From the NCBI GenBank assembly GCA_024291935.2, contig CM044311.1, positions 14,979,001 through 15,043,000 of the forward strand: a DNA stretch of 64,000 nt, written 5' to 3'. A program made the position numbers and the translations under genes. This DNA is from Okapia johnstoni. Its lineage: Eukaryota > Chordata > Mammalia > Artiodactyla > Giraffidae. The notes under the pieces are model-generated. The model was given only the letters and a program-made list of their open reading frames with translations. It searched no databases and was not told the DNA's origin. This document shows positions 35,058 to 47,722 of this stretch, one piece after another. Each line of letters starts with the position of its first letter. Position 1 is the first letter of the stretch.

Positions 35058-36591
35058 TTGAAAAGTGTGACCAGAAGTTACTCACTAAAATTTCCACCCA
35101 AAGTCATTGTTTTTTTTTAAATCTAGACTGCTATTCTTGCAGACAACCTGGCCTTATATTTCAGATTTGCGATATTTGATTTTCAAAGTGAAAAAAAAGT
35201 TATTTTTTTTTTTAAATAGCTCGGATGAGGTTTTACTATCCATCATCTGAATTTAGACAAGGCTGAGGGAATAAATTGACATTTATTAATCAAGTGCTGG
35301 GTCACGGTACTACTTGCCTAAGACAAGGGAGGCCAAAATAGTTTTCCTTCAGAGAGCCATTTGTATGTGGAACAATCACAGTAATCACCAGGGACTATAT
35401 TTACACAAAGAACTGGGATTAAATCATACATTCAAATACATGTATATTCACAAAGTTTTATAGATGGACACCTCAAGATACCTATATGCTAATGCCCCTT
35501 AAAAAAAGAACAATTTTAAGTTTTGTGACCAAGGGCATTTAGTTAATGATGCTTATTAAATATTATACTTCCTCAGGGTCATCTGCACCTGAGTCTTAAA
35601 GACTTTAGCACTGTGGGTGATATAATACCTATTTGATGACAGAGTGTCAGTCACCAGTAGACCAATTACCAGGTCAAAGTTAAAGAAAGGCAGAGTGTTT
35701 TATCAACTGTCCAGGGACTGTCGAAGATGTTTTAGGAGATTCTCCAAGTATAAGGAGACCTTTTATTTGTCCTTGTTGGGCTATCTATCAATTTTTAAAT
35801 GGACTCTTTTTATAAATTGGTATGCTAATAATTCAGAACTTCAAGAGACTTCATATAAGAGAACTTTTTAAACAAATTCTCCTGTTACTTTATACTCAGG
35901 AGAATACTAATTGATAATATGATATTGATTATATTGGTTTCTCAGCTCTCTGCTGTTGAATTGCTTGGTCTTTTCAATTGTTTCAAAATCCTGAATGATA
36001 GGCTTTCCTACCCTCCCCACTGTCTGAGACCAACCCAGCATCTTAGGAGGTACAAAGAGTGGTCAGTTCAAGATCTATGGACATAACTTGAGACCAGATT
36101 TCCTAAGGCCATTTCCTCTCTTATGCACAGCGATGTTGAGAGCAGTGGCACCCAAATACAACTTCTCCTTTTATGTTAGAGCACTAAGGTACTAATCTTC
36201 TCTGTATCTCATAAAAAGTAGGACATGTGAAGAAAGTGCTTTTTTCTCCTTGTAATTATTAATTCCATTAATTACCTTTGGACAAATGGAATAGCCCAAA
36301 CTTTGGTCTCACAGTGATAGTTTAGCAACTCATACCTTTTTCCTAGATGAAGAAATGATTGTCATGTTAAAAGTTGAAGCATCATTTAAGGCCTAAGACA
36401 AAGGTTTTTTCAATGCCTTTTGCAAACTATCATCCAAGAATAATGATCTGGGTTCATTATGCAGAGATTAGGGATCCCAGTCAGTCTTCTCAAGAGATAT
36501 AACTAGTGTAAAATTAAAACTTAGAGTAAAGCTTTGTTCTGGAGGCAGGTAGTCTGGGTTCAAGTTTTGATATTACTGCTTATTAGCTGTA

Positions 36592-36809
36592 TGTGTGCAT
36601 ACGTGCCCAGTTGCTTCAGTCATGTCCAACTCTTTTCGACGTTATGGACCATAGCCCACCAGCCTCCTCTGTCCATGGGATTCTCCAGACAAGAATACTA
36701 GAATGGGTTGGCATGCCCTCCTCTAGGGGATCTTTCTGACCCAGGGATGGGACCTGTGTCTCCTGCATTGCAGGCAGATTTTTTACTGCTGGGTCACCGG
36801 GGAAGTCCC
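36592..36809 (-). mobile_element. Bov-tA SINE
   Basis: The order is gcttcagtcatgtccaactc, ctctgtccatgggattctcc, tgcattgcaggcagattttt and gtcaccggggaagtcc. Confidence 0.88.
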
Positions 36810-38498
36810 ATTAGCTATGTAGACCTTGGTAAGCTATTAAATCCTCTGTACCTTGAAATATAATTTTAAGAAATACATAACTTAATAGAGGTAGTGTGCT
36901 TGTAATACTAATTGGCAAATTATAAACAAGAAAATTGTTAAAAAAGAGAAAAAATGCTAAAGATTATTATAATTATCACCTACAACATCATCACCATTAG
37001 CATCAAATCCTTATTCCTAGCTATTAGTCCTACTTTTTCAACTTTCTGAATTAAAAAAAAAAAACTCTCTAGTTTGGTCTTTGTTCAGATTCCTCACCAT
37101 CAGTGATCCCTAGGCAGTGTGGCTTCTGCTACTGGACAGAAAATTCCAGAGAGTGCCAGTGCCCAAATCTCAAAGACTTTCAGAGGCCAAGTCAGATGAA
37201 AAACTTAGTCCTTGGAAGCTTTGCTGAGCACCTACAGGCATTTGCAAAAGAACCACTTCCAGATGGTAGATAAGCAGCAGATGGTGAGGCTGCCCTTAGA
37301 ATTCAGCTGAGAAGAAGAATGAGGCAGTTCAACTCAATTCAGTTCAATTTAGACTTTTTTCCAGGATCTCCACTTTGACCAGTACTTGAAGTTGGCACTG
37401 TAAGAGATAGGAAAGGGAGGATATAAAATTTTGCGTGAGGCTTAAAGACCTGAATAGCAATAAAGAGACAAGATGTACACAGACCTGTTAAATACAATAC
37501 AGCATATGATTAAGCAGCGTGCCTTATGCAGATAGGAAGTGGTGTGAACATAGGAAAAGTCCTTGTGAACCTGGAATAGTAGAAAATACTCATGTAAAAG
37601 ATGACTCTCAGTAGAAGCTTGCCTTGTAAAAATTGTCTTAGACCCAAGTCAGAGGATTATGCAGATTAGATCATGGTTCAGTCTAAAAATGACTTGAATA
37701 AAATAGACTTTAAAAAAATCATAACAGGTTTGTCATTGCTGGCTTTCATGTTTTGGAGACTTTGGACCTGCTGTGGGAATAAGGGAGTCTCTAACCTTTA
37801 TAATCTCCTTCCAGAGAGTGGCTAGGTGCTTTCATTATCTCAAAAGACATTTCGAGAAAGTTACTGAGTGCTGCACCAGTGCATCTGAAGCAATGAGCCG
37901 TAATGGGCAGACAGGTTTCAGACAGAAACAGTCATGTAATGAAGCACAAAATGAAAGACATTTCACAAACTTCTCTGCAGAGGAAGGAACTCTTCACATA
38001 GGAGCTATTAGCTCTTGTTTGAAAGATCCAGCCAATCCTACTATCAGTGTTCAAACTGCCAAGTACCTATAGTTTAAAAATGTATTGCTTAGGGAGAAAT
38101 CCATGAGGTCAATTAAAGTTAACCTGTTTCAGTGCCTGATACATTGCCTGTAAGGGACCAATCTTTAATTCTGGACAGGAGGAAAACATGAAAAATGTTT
38201 TAGCAAAGGTGTTGAAATCCCACTGAGGGCAATTGTTAAAGGGAACACATGAATTTTTAAAAACCTAGGAGATTCTGCAAATGTCGTAACTTTCTGTCAA
38301 TTCAAGGTAAGAGCATAATCAACTGGAATGATCATATTATATATGAATACATTTGAAAGATAGAGGCCCCTCACTATAGTATAAATGCTTTCATCTGAGA
38401 ATGCTTTCTTCAAGATGACTTTTGTAAATTAAATCGTATCTTTAAAACTCCAGGATAACTTACTATTTAATGAAATAATATATCTAATCATGTGTTAA

Positions 38499-38709
38499 AC
38501 TTCCCTAGTGGCTCAGATGGTAAAGAATCTGCCTGCAATGCAAGAGACCAAAGTTCAATCCCTGGGTCCGGAAGGTCCCCTGGAGAAGGGAATGGCTGCC
38601 CACTCCAGTGTTCTTGCCTGGAGAATTCCATGGAAAAAGGGGTCTAGTGGACTACAATCCATGGGGTCACAAAGAGGTGGAGATGACTGAGAAACTTTCA
38701 CTTCGCTTC
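38499..38709 (+). mobile_element. Bov-tA SINE with perfect 13-bp target duplication
   Basis: The order is acttccctagtggctcagat, cctggagaagggaatggctg and gaggtggagatgactgagaa. It is flanked on both sides by aatcatgtgttaa (38,486-38,498 and 38,710-38,722), a perfect target duplication that fixes both ends. Confidence 0.93.
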
Positions 38710-38829
38710 AATCATGTGTTAAGGGAAATGATTGCTTTTAAGGCAACGGTTCACCGCTGATATATCTGCTTTACAAGTTTGGATGCCTGCATGGCTAATT
38801 TCTGTGTCTTTGATTGATTTCTAAGGTTT

Positions 38830-39130
38830 TTAATTTTTTTTAATTTGATTTTATTATTTATTTATTTGCAGTCACACTGGGTCTTTGTTGCTGCGTGGGT
38901 TTTCTCTAGTTGCAGTGAGCAGAGACTGCTCCTTACCTGTGGTGCACGGGCTTCTCATTGCAGTGGCTTCTCTTGTTGCAGAGCCCTGGCTCTAGAGCAC
39001 AGGCTCAGTAGTTGTGCCCCATAGGCTTTGTTGCTCTACACCATGTGGAATTTTTCTGGACCAGAGATCGAACCCGTGTCCCCCGCATTGGCGGGTGGAT
39101 TCTTATCCATTGTACCACCAGGGAAGTCCC
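38830..39130 (-). mobile_element. CHR-type artiodactyl SINE
   Basis: A T-rich start (reverse tail) leads to tcacactgggtctttgttgc, ggcttctcattgcagtggct, cagagatcgaacccgtgtcc and taccaccagggaagtccc. It is a near full-length copy. Confidence 0.85.
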
Positions 39131-39351
39131 CTTTTTTTTTTTTAAATCAATGTTTTATCTAAAATAAAAGTAAGTTGGAGATGGCATTTTGAAATGTAAT
39201 TGTCGTTGGTATTTTATTTGTTCTATAAGTATGTATTTACCATATTTATAAGACCATTTGTTTACAAGATGACAAAAGTCAAATATCAATAATTTATCCT
39301 TAATGTATATGTGTGGGGTTATGGATATATGTAAAAATAAGTGTATAAATA

Positions 39352-39395
39352 GATGTGTGTATATATATATACACACACACACATAAATATATAAA
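39352..39395. repeat. (TA)n(CA)n simple repeat
   Basis: An alternating TA run passes directly into a CA run. It is followed by an AT-rich stretch. Confidence 0.9.
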
Positions 39396-39984
39396 ATCTT
39401 TACATATATTTCCCTGAAGTAGAATTGCAGTTATTCATTCTACTGAATAATGGGATTATACATCTTTACTGTAGAAGCCCTATAACCTGGTTGAAGAAAT
39501 AATGTGATAATGTGTATTTCAGTAAAAATAAAATATTAGTGGGCTAGGTCTATAAAATGCACATACTATCAGTCTTAGGATTGTATTACACTCCAGAATT
39601 CATACATATTTTACCTGTTATAGTAAAATCCTGCAACTGAAACCAATGAAACTATATGAAATAGAAAATGCTGTTAAAAGAAAAAAATATAAATTTATAT
39701 TATTTCTTTTACAACTGTTGCACTTCCCAAAACACTAATTTTTTTTGTCTAAACAAATATAAGCTGTCTAAATTCATGTAAATTGTTTCCATTCATTGTG
39801 TGATGACTGCAAGAATTGCAGCAGCCCTATTTATAATAGAAAGATGCCACAGATTTTTACTGCCATTATTTCTTTAGAGAATGTGTTAATGATGTTAAAA
39901 TGTCAGCCAAGTCATAAGTTTGATGCTCTGTGTATGAAAACAAGTAATTGATTCCCTATTAGTTAAGAACACATACACTAGAGC

Positions 39985-40180
39985 CAGATTGCTAGGATCG
40001 GGTCCTAGTTTCATCATTTCTTTATGTGGCATTCTATTTCCTCATCTGTAAAGGAGAAATAATAATGGTATCTTTCTCATATGAACACTGTGAAGATTAA
40101 ATGGATTAATAATGCAAAGTGCTTAGAATCGTTTTGGGCACACAGTAAACACTGCATGTGCTGGTTATTATTACTATTTT
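39985..40180 (-). repeat. MIR SINE, reverse
   Basis: The order is tatttcctcatctgtaaagg, gaagattaaatggattaata and cagtaaacactgcatgtgct, the reverse complement of the MIR layout. Confidence 0.65.
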
Positions 40181-41574
40181 CAATAAGCAGTTTTTAAGTG
40201 CACAGAGACCAATTGCATATCATTTTCCATTGAGTGTTTAACTTGCAAGAATTATGAGAGAAAAAAGAGAAATAAACAAGTCATCAAATTGTGATACAGT
40301 TGTACTCCCTTATAACAAATTTTAGATGAAAACAACACTTAGTCTTTGCCAACAACCTTTCATCAGCATCAGAATAGCCATATAATCAGGTTTAACTAGA
40401 CAAAGTAAATGTATTTAAACCTTGATGCCCTTGTAAGATTAAAAAAAAAAAAAACTAAAGAATTTCAGATTTAATAAATGAGGACTTTTCAGTTTTAGTG
40501 ACTTTTGATAAGAAGTTCAGAGTACTTTACAAATCTTCTAATTAACCTTTGACATATTCAGTGAAATAAAATGCAATCATTGTTTCTTCTTTTTAAACAT
40601 ATATTATTTAGAGCAATTTAGCAGGCTGAGACTATAGAAGATTTAGAAGTGCAGAAACATTCAAACTGTCATTCAAACGATTTGCTTGGTCTTTTAGTAT
40701 TTATGACAATGTTCCATAAGGCATGCTTTTATTTTTAAGAATTATTAATATCTGTGTCTTAAAAATTGTCTATTAAAAAAATAAATCTAATTTAATTACT
40801 CTTAAAATAGTACTTTCTGACCAAACAGAAAATAAATATTGCCAAACATAGTATAACAGAGGATGGGATTCAAAAATAAGGGGGAAAGAGACCTTCACTC
40901 TGTATTGGCTCTTTAATCAACATGACACCTGGGTGTCACTTCACTGTCCTTGAAGTCAGGACCTGCATAAGTAATGTGAAAAGGCTGGTCTGAAGAGTAG
41001 AATCTAGGAGCTGAAGGATCCTTAAGTGAAACTTGTCCAACAGTGAAATTCTCCTTGTAAGTTTCCAGTGGTAGAAAATGCACTATATCCTAAGGTGCTC
41101 ACGCCATATACAGATAGTTTTAACTGCTAAAAAGGTTATTTCTTAGCCACATTCTGGGTCTTTCTATCTAAGCTCCCCAGTTTTTCAAATGTAGAATAGA
41201 AGGCAGTCCCACAACTTTCTAAACAAGGAAAGAAAACTTGAAATGAAACCAGAAGGGTGCTATTCTCTGACCCATTATGTTTTCCACTATTAGGCTGGAG
41301 CAAAAATAGCAGGAGGGGACCAGAGAAATTTAGAATGTTTCCTATGCCTTCTACTTGACCAAGTCCTCCACCAAGTGACCATTTTGTTACCGAGGAAAAA
41401 TTCTGCCCTCAATGAGTCACACTCCATGGCAGCTAGATTTCCCTTCTAGCACCTCAGGAAACTCAAGCCAAGATCAACTTTCTACTCCAAAAAGGAAGAC
41501 GTAAATATGACCATGACCTTAAGGTCATGCCCATGACCCTGAATCAATTAATGACCTTCAGCTATATTTGTTGT

Positions 41575-41785
41575 TATTGTTCCATCGGTAGGTTGTGTTC
41601 AACTCTTTGTGACCCCATGAACTGTAGCCCTTCAGACTCCTCTGCTCATGGGATTTCCCAGGAAAGAATACTGGAGTGGATTGCCATTTCCTTCTCCAGG
41701 GCATCTTCCCAACCTAGGGATCCAACTCATATCTCCTGCATTGGCAGGTGGATTCTTTACCACTGAGCCACCAGGGAAGTCCCAT
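41575..41785 (-). mobile_element. Bov-tA SINE
   Basis: The order is gttgtgttcaactctttgtg, ggatttcccaggaaagaata, ttggcaggtggattctttac and gagccaccagggaagtccc. Confidence 0.88.
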
Positions 41786-42284
41786 CAGCTCTATAGAGTG
41801 GTGCTCATCAAAGTGTGATATGATATTTGTTGATTCAGGGAACATTGTGTTATCAATCTGAGATAAGATTTAAAAATAAAATGAGGGTAAGAGTTTAGAA
41901 GTGCTGTAGCTCTCAGATATTGTGGTGGCAGCAAGAACATGATTAACGGATACTCCTTGAATACAGACCACTTTGAAGTCTGTCAAAATTTAATCTGGTG
42001 AGCCACACCTGGTGTGAGCACATACGAATCCCTACCCACCATAACACAGTATGACCCCAGATAGGTCTGCCCTGGAATGAAAACATAGACAGTCCTTCAC
42101 TGCAGATGATTTGAGAACCACACTTGATTGGCATCAACAAGTGTATAGGTTTTCAGTTGAATCTTCTCATCTTTTTCCATATCCCTCAACACATAAATTC
42201 CAAGAAGGACTCCTCCCCAGGTGGTCTATTTCTCATGAATGAACTGATCTTTTACTTTGTTTTGTCCTCAGCTTCCATGCATGG

Positions 42285-42501
42285 AAGCTAAGTCTCTTCA
42301 GTCATGTCTGACTCTTTGCAACTCTATGGACTGTAGCCCTCTAGGCTCCTCTTTCCATTGGATTCTCCACGCAAGAATATTGGAGCGGGTTGCCATGCCC
42401 TTCTCCAGGGAATATTCTCGACCTAGGGATCAAACCTAAGTCTCTTATGTCTCCTGCATTGTCAGGAAGGTTCTTTACTACTTAGCTCCACCTGGAAAGC
42501 C
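42285..42501 (-). mobile_element. Bov-tA SINE
   Basis: The order is taagtctcttcagtcatgtc, ggattctccacgcaagaata and ttagctccacctggaaagcc, a reverse Bov-tA with several decayed positions. Confidence 0.87.
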
Positions 42502-42825
42502 TTCTAGCTTCCACAGACCACACACACAAAAATCCAGTTTTCTACCATTTACAATATTCATCTTTAATAAAATTTAAGTGTAATGGAAAAATAAATGTTT
42601 CATGGATTTTTTTATATGGAGCTAACTCCTAGTTTGCATTAACATGATATCAAATTGCAAATAACCTCAGGGCATAATTCGAGTTCGTGAATATATGCTA
42701 TAGTGTCACAGGTAGATCATATAAGGTGAAAATCATTCTCAGAATTTAGCAAGATTGACATTCACCTACCCAAAATTAGCATGGAAAGACCATTGAATTA
42801 GATTGCAGGAGACTGAGGTCTGGGG

Positions 42826-43032
42826 CTTCTCTTGTGGCTCAGATGGTAAAGAATCCGCTTGCAATGCAGGAGACTCAGGTTTGATCCCTGGATCGGAAAG
42901 ATACCCTGGTGAAAAGAATGGCAACATACTCCAGTATTCTTGCCTGCAGAATCCCCTGGACAGAGGAGCCTGGTGGTCTATAGTCCACAAGATCACAAGG
43001 AGATGGACACAACTGAGCGACTAATCTCACAC
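42826..43032 (+). mobile_element. Bov-tA SINE
   Basis: The order is ggcttctcttgtggctcaga, ttgcaatgcaggagactcag and ggagatggacacaactgagc. Confidence 0.88.
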
Positions 43033-43794
43033 TGAGGTTCAGTATTACCTATTGTACATACTAACAAGTTTTGTGACTTTCACGTAGTCTCCAAACCTTC
43101 TGAACCAAAATTTCCTCCTCTATGAAAACAGGAGTTTGAATGAGCCAGTTTCTAAAGCCTCTTGACAACTTTAAAATTTCATAATTCTAAAAAAAAATAC
43201 TTTCCCTTGAGGAAGTTTCGTGATGGAGGAATAATTTTCCCAGCAGTATGTTCACTGCCAAAAGACAGACTGACCTCTTTGCGCTTGCACAAGTAGCTCT
43301 TTATTATAAATTTAGCATTATCAGACTCTTCTAGACGAAAATTACCCAACAAATTAGGCATTGACCCCAACCTCAAAAACAGAATTTTTTATGGTGACAT
43401 GAACCCCAACGTTCAGATATCTCTGAGAGTGAGGAATAATTCACACAGGCCTGATCATGACAAAATAGTTTCCATAAAACACCAGTATCTAGAAGGTACT
43501 GTTTATTGAATTGCTATTTGTCTCCTGAGACTTTTCTTAAGGGGCTCTTCAAATGTTTAACAACCCAAAATAAAGCCATCTGTTCTCCTTCAACTCATAA
43601 AGCCTGCAGCATTAACCCAGGTCTTCAACAGAGTTAGGAATTGAGTGAGCCCCCAGGAACACTTGAACAGGAGTAACCACACTAGCGTTGAATCCACAGG
43701 TATTTCATTTATTGCTTAAGACCACAAATCATGTTTTAAACGTCTTTACACTCCTGAGATGGTAAGATGATAAGCCCTGTGCCTGCTAAGGAAG

Positions 43795-43798
<4 letters not shown>

Positions 43799-43825
<27 letters not shown>

Positions 43826-43826
43826 A
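43799..43826 (+). repeat. (TG)n microsatellite
   Basis: An uninterrupted TG run of about 13 units. Confidence 0.95.
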
Positions 43827-44676
43827 CCATACACAATTGTGAGCTGGTGATAGCTCGAAATTATCAGTAATTCCCCCAGTGTCTTTTATTTTTCAAATTA
43901 ATAGAGGGAAGTGCTGATGCAAATGAAGACAAATACAGAAAAAAAATGGAAACAGTGTCGAAATTACAAAACAAAATGTAAACAAAATCATACAACTCTT
44001 TAAAATGAAAATTTAGTCCTCATTATCTAAAACATAATTGGAGTTTAAAACTAAGTATATAGAAAAAAGGCATATAAGAAGACAGTAAGAAGAGTTTTTT
44101 GATCTGAATTTTAGTCTGAAAGAGCATTTGCTCTAAGTTTTCTAGAGAAGATAAAAGTAATCAGCAGTTCTTTCCTAAATAAAGCAGAGAAACTCTGTGA
44201 TGTATCCCAAGGCCATCCCTGCAAAGGAATGTTAGAATTTACATACCAGAACAGTAAAACAATGCTTACTGAAGTTAAGTAGTTGAAGGCAATGGAATTA
44301 ATGAATAGAGTCCTGGGGTGATGTAGTCACCCGCTGGCCCTGGGGCCTTGAGGTCTTAGTCTTAAGTGCCCAGAGTTCATTAGGCAAATGCTGTCATTGA
44401 TCCCAATGTCGTCTCTTCCATTCTGAAATCAGCAAAAGGATCTTGAGGCAATGTCTTACATCAATCGGGCAGGATCTCTTTTTTCTCCGTAGCTGCCTCA
44501 GCGCCCCCAAGTGTTTTTCCTTGACAACTACCAAACTAAAGTCCCAGGATCATCAATATAGTTTCCTACCTAAAAAGAATCCTCCCTACACACTTTGAAT
44601 CCCTGGGGTTTTGAATAGCTCTAGGGCCTATTTTCTCAGCGCTCTCTGCTGGCGGATATGCTTTGTTTCCCTGCAG

Positions 44677-44902
44677 AAATCGAAGATATCCACCTATGAG
44701 AAGATGTGGGCTTTCATGAGTAGCAGGCAGCAGACTGCCCTGGTCAAAAACAGTGATGAGGGGATCCATCGAGTGCTCACCACTGACTATGCCCTGCTGA
44801 TGGAGTCCACCAGCATTGAGTATGTGACGCAGAGAAATTGCAACCTCACCCAGATCGGGGGCCTCATTGACTCCAAAGGTTATGGAGTGGGAACGCCTAT
44901 TG
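44677..44902 (+). CDS. GRIK1: GRIK1 exon: ligand-binding domain S2
   Basis: This 226-nt exon runs from phase 0 to phase 1. It starts [18 protein letters not shown] and continues through [18 protein letters not shown] to [16 protein letters not shown]. It forms most of S2, lobe 2 of the ligand-binding clamshell. The glutamate of LLMES is the family residue that binds the agonist amino group. NLT is a possible glycosylation sequon. The acceptor is gtttccctgcag and the donor gtaaga at 44903. Frame-continuous reading into the intron gives a false C-terminus (KKGKAVSK), so the donor at 44903 is clearly used. DEGIHRVL has His where I recall Gln in human and rat. Confidence 0.98.
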
Positions 44903-45227
44903 GTAAGAAAGGCAAGGCAGTATCCAAGATGGCGAATGTTAATTACAAAGTGTAGAAGGGAATGGACTTAGATATATCTACTCCACGTTCTGAGAAAGTC
45001 TACAATGCCTTCCAAGGACTAATTAAAAGGGAAATGCCCATACAGATCATAGAAACGTTCGAATTAAAGAGTCCAAGATCTTCAATATAATAAACTTTCA
45101 ACTCATTATTTCAAGTTCTACCACTGCATATATGTTTGAGGTCATAGATTTTATTATTTTACCCCAAATATTGTTTAAAAATATCTTCCCAATTAACACT
45201 CTTCAAATTATGTTCTCCAATACATGC

Positions 45228-45490
45228 CTGCTGCTGCTAAGTAGCTTCAGTCGTGTCCGACTCTGCACGACTCCAAAGACGGCAGCCCACCAGGCGCCGC
45301 CGTCCCTGGGAGTCTCCAGGGAAGAACACTGGAGTAGGTTGCCATTTCCTTCTCCAATGCATGAAAGGAAAAGTGAAAGTGAAGTCGCTCAGTCGACTCT
45401 TAGCGACTCCATGGACTACGGCCTACCAGGCTCCTCCGTCCATGAGATTTTCCAGGAGAGAGTGCTGGAGTGGGTTTCCATTGCCTTCTC
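45228..45490 (-). mobile_element. Bov-A2 SINE with 11-bp target duplication
   Basis: A CTG-rich start, then tcgtgtccgactctgcacga, gcatgaaaggaaaagtgaaa and agagtgctggagtgggtttc, a reverse Bov-A2 dimer. It is flanked by ccaatacatgc at 45,217-45,227 and 45,491-45,501, a perfect target duplication. Confidence 0.93.
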
Positions 45491-45713
45491 CCAATACATG
45501 CTTATATAGTTTTTTCTGTATTAATTTTTTTACTAGAATACAGCAAAATTAATTAAGCATATAGATGTCAAAGTTAAAGAGCTAGTGTTCCATGTAAGTA
45601 GAAAACAAAACTGTATCTATCAAAAGGAAAAGGTCAGAGATTAAATTATAATTTGCTCAGACAATATGCCAGATTCAATCATTAATAACTATCTAAAATC
45701 TCCAAATAGTCCT

Positions 45714-46342
45714 TGTTGTTCAGTCACTAAGTTGTGTTCAACTCTTTGCCACCCCATGGACTGCAGCATGCCAGGCTTCCCTGTCTTTCACTGTCTCCCA
45801 GAGTTTGCTCAAACTCATGTCCATTGAGTTGGTGAGGCCATCCAACGACCTCATCCTCTGTTGCTCTCTTCTCCTTCTGCCTTCAATCTTTCCCAGCATT
45901 GAGATCTTTTCCAGTGAATCAGTTCTTCGTATCAGGTAGCCAAAGCACTGAAGCTTAAGCTTCAGCATTAGTCCTTCCAATGAATATTCAGGGTTGATTT
46001 CCTTTAGGATTGACTGGTTTGATTTCCTTGCTATCCAAGGGACTCTCAAGAGTCTTCTCCAGCACCACAGTTCAAAAGCATAATTTCTTCAGTGCTCAGC
46101 CTTCTTCATGGTCCAACTCTCACATTCGTAGATTACTGCTGGAAAAACCATAGCTCTGACTAGGTGAACCTTTGTCAGCAAAGTGATGCCTCTGTTTTTA
46201 AGATGCTCTCTAGGTTTGTTATAGCTTTCGTTCCAAGGATCAAATGTCTTTTAATTTTCTGGCTGAAGTCACCGTCCACAGTGATTTTGGAGCCCAGGAA
46301 AATAAAATCTGTCACTGTTCCCACTTTTTCCCCATCTATTTG
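45714..46342 (-). mobile_element. BovB LINE 3' fragment with 12-bp target duplication
   Basis: The minus-strand translation contains [20 protein letters not shown] and [20 protein letters not shown], the BovB C-terminal region. It is 5'-truncated. The sequence ccaaatagtcct occurs at 45,702-45,713 and 46,343-46,354, flanking the element exactly, so it is one insertion event. Confidence 0.93.
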
Positions 46343-47502
46343 CCAAATAGTCCTGCCCTTGATTTTGTATCACTTCACAGTCTAAGGTTATTGTTACCTT
46401 GTAGGCATACGGACCCACACAGCTAGGTCTTCTTGCACGTCTGAGATACAGAACTATATTCTGTATTCAAGGGCCAATGACTTCCCTATAGAAAACTCCC
46501 CTATTTCCCTCACTACAGAAACTGTATTGTGTAAGGTTCCGGTATGGTGGCAATCTGTTCGTCTCAAGTGAGTCATCAGCAATTTTCTGACAAGAGGAGG
46601 AATTGGAGGCCATCTTAGACCACTGGGTTAGTCCAGTAAGAAAGCATAAGTTACAGTTATATCAGATAATTAAGGACGCAAGGTTGATTATTATTTTTCT
46701 CTTTCAAAAAGGATTATCTGATTCCCTCAACACTATACAGGGATCACAAACTCAGATGCTTACAGATATCAAGCAGGCATACTTGAATAAAGCTTTGTGT
46801 GAAGAAGGAATAAAGAACAGAAGCAACCATGAAGAATCAGAGGCAGCATGACTCATAAAGGGGTCAGCTGCCTTTCAGGTCAGTTGGTTGTGGGAATTCA
46901 GGTACAACATTGTTAAATCTTCTATTTCTCATGAAGAGAAAACAAACAGATTTCCCGTGAACTTTCCTGATGCTTTAAATTGGCAGAAAATTTATTTTTT
47001 CAAAAAGATTAAGTAGCCTGTATTCAATTTTTGATCTATACTAACTTGATTAACCAAATAAAGGTCAACTCCCTTCACCTTTTACTGTCAATACATAACC
47101 AATTTGACTCCATGCAATACATCTGGTGCTAGAAATATATGCAGTCAATACATTAACTATATTATTATTATTGTTATGTATGTCCTTTAAATAAATCAGC
47201 AGAATGATTGGGATAGGGAATGTGACTACCTTATTGCCCCTTTATTTATAATAACTTTTCCTGATGAAAATGCCAATATTCAAGTGAAGTGTACACTTTT
47301 TCCCACGTGGTTACCTCTCCTTAAACTGTGCTCTTCAGGGGACTCAGTGGGATAGTCAGACATTAACTAAAAGGATACTATGCTTCTTTTTGATTTGAAA
47401 AGCAATGTCTCATCTCCCTAACTAACTTTTGTCACCTCATTTTAGATAATGTGGTGGAAGAAGCTAGATGTTATTATATATATAATATACATATTATATT
47501 CC

Positions 47503-47660
47503 AGGAGACCTGTGTTCAATCCCTGGGTCAGGAAGATCCCAAAGGAGGGAACAGCTTACCCACTTCAGTATACTTGCCTGGAGAATTCCAAGGACAGAGG
47601 AGCCTGGCAGGCTACATTCCATGGGGTCACAAAGAGTCGGACAAGACTGAGCGCACAGCG
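47503..47660 (+). mobile_element. Bov-tA SINE, head missing
   Basis: It starts at aggagacctgtgttcaatcc and continues tgcctggagaattccaagga and cacaaagagtcggacaagac. The tRNA-like head is absent or replaced by a TA-rich stretch. Confidence 0.82.
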
Positions 47661-47722
47661 ATCGAAACCATGTCCCCTGCATTGGCAGGTGGATTCTTAT
47701 CCACTGACCACCAGGGAATCCA
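47661..47722 (-). mobile_element. CHR-type SINE fragment
   Basis: The order is cgatcgaaaccatgtcccct, ttggcaggtggattcttatc and gaccaccagggaatcc, the reverse head of a CHR SINE abutting the Bov-tA. Confidence 0.7.

Noticed and set aside
34782..35097. Cysteine-valine-rich frame on the minus strand
   Set aside because: It is the reverse translation of a Bov-tA SINE with its CA-repeat tail.
37773..38072. A 99-codon frame in the large intron
   Set aside because: No splice context, no recognisable domain and no homology I know. Its length is within chance for this size of sequence.
44611..44955. A 114-codon open frame across the S2 exon
   Set aside because: Only 44,677-44,902 is exon. The start lies in the intron and the end reads past a good donor (gtaaga).
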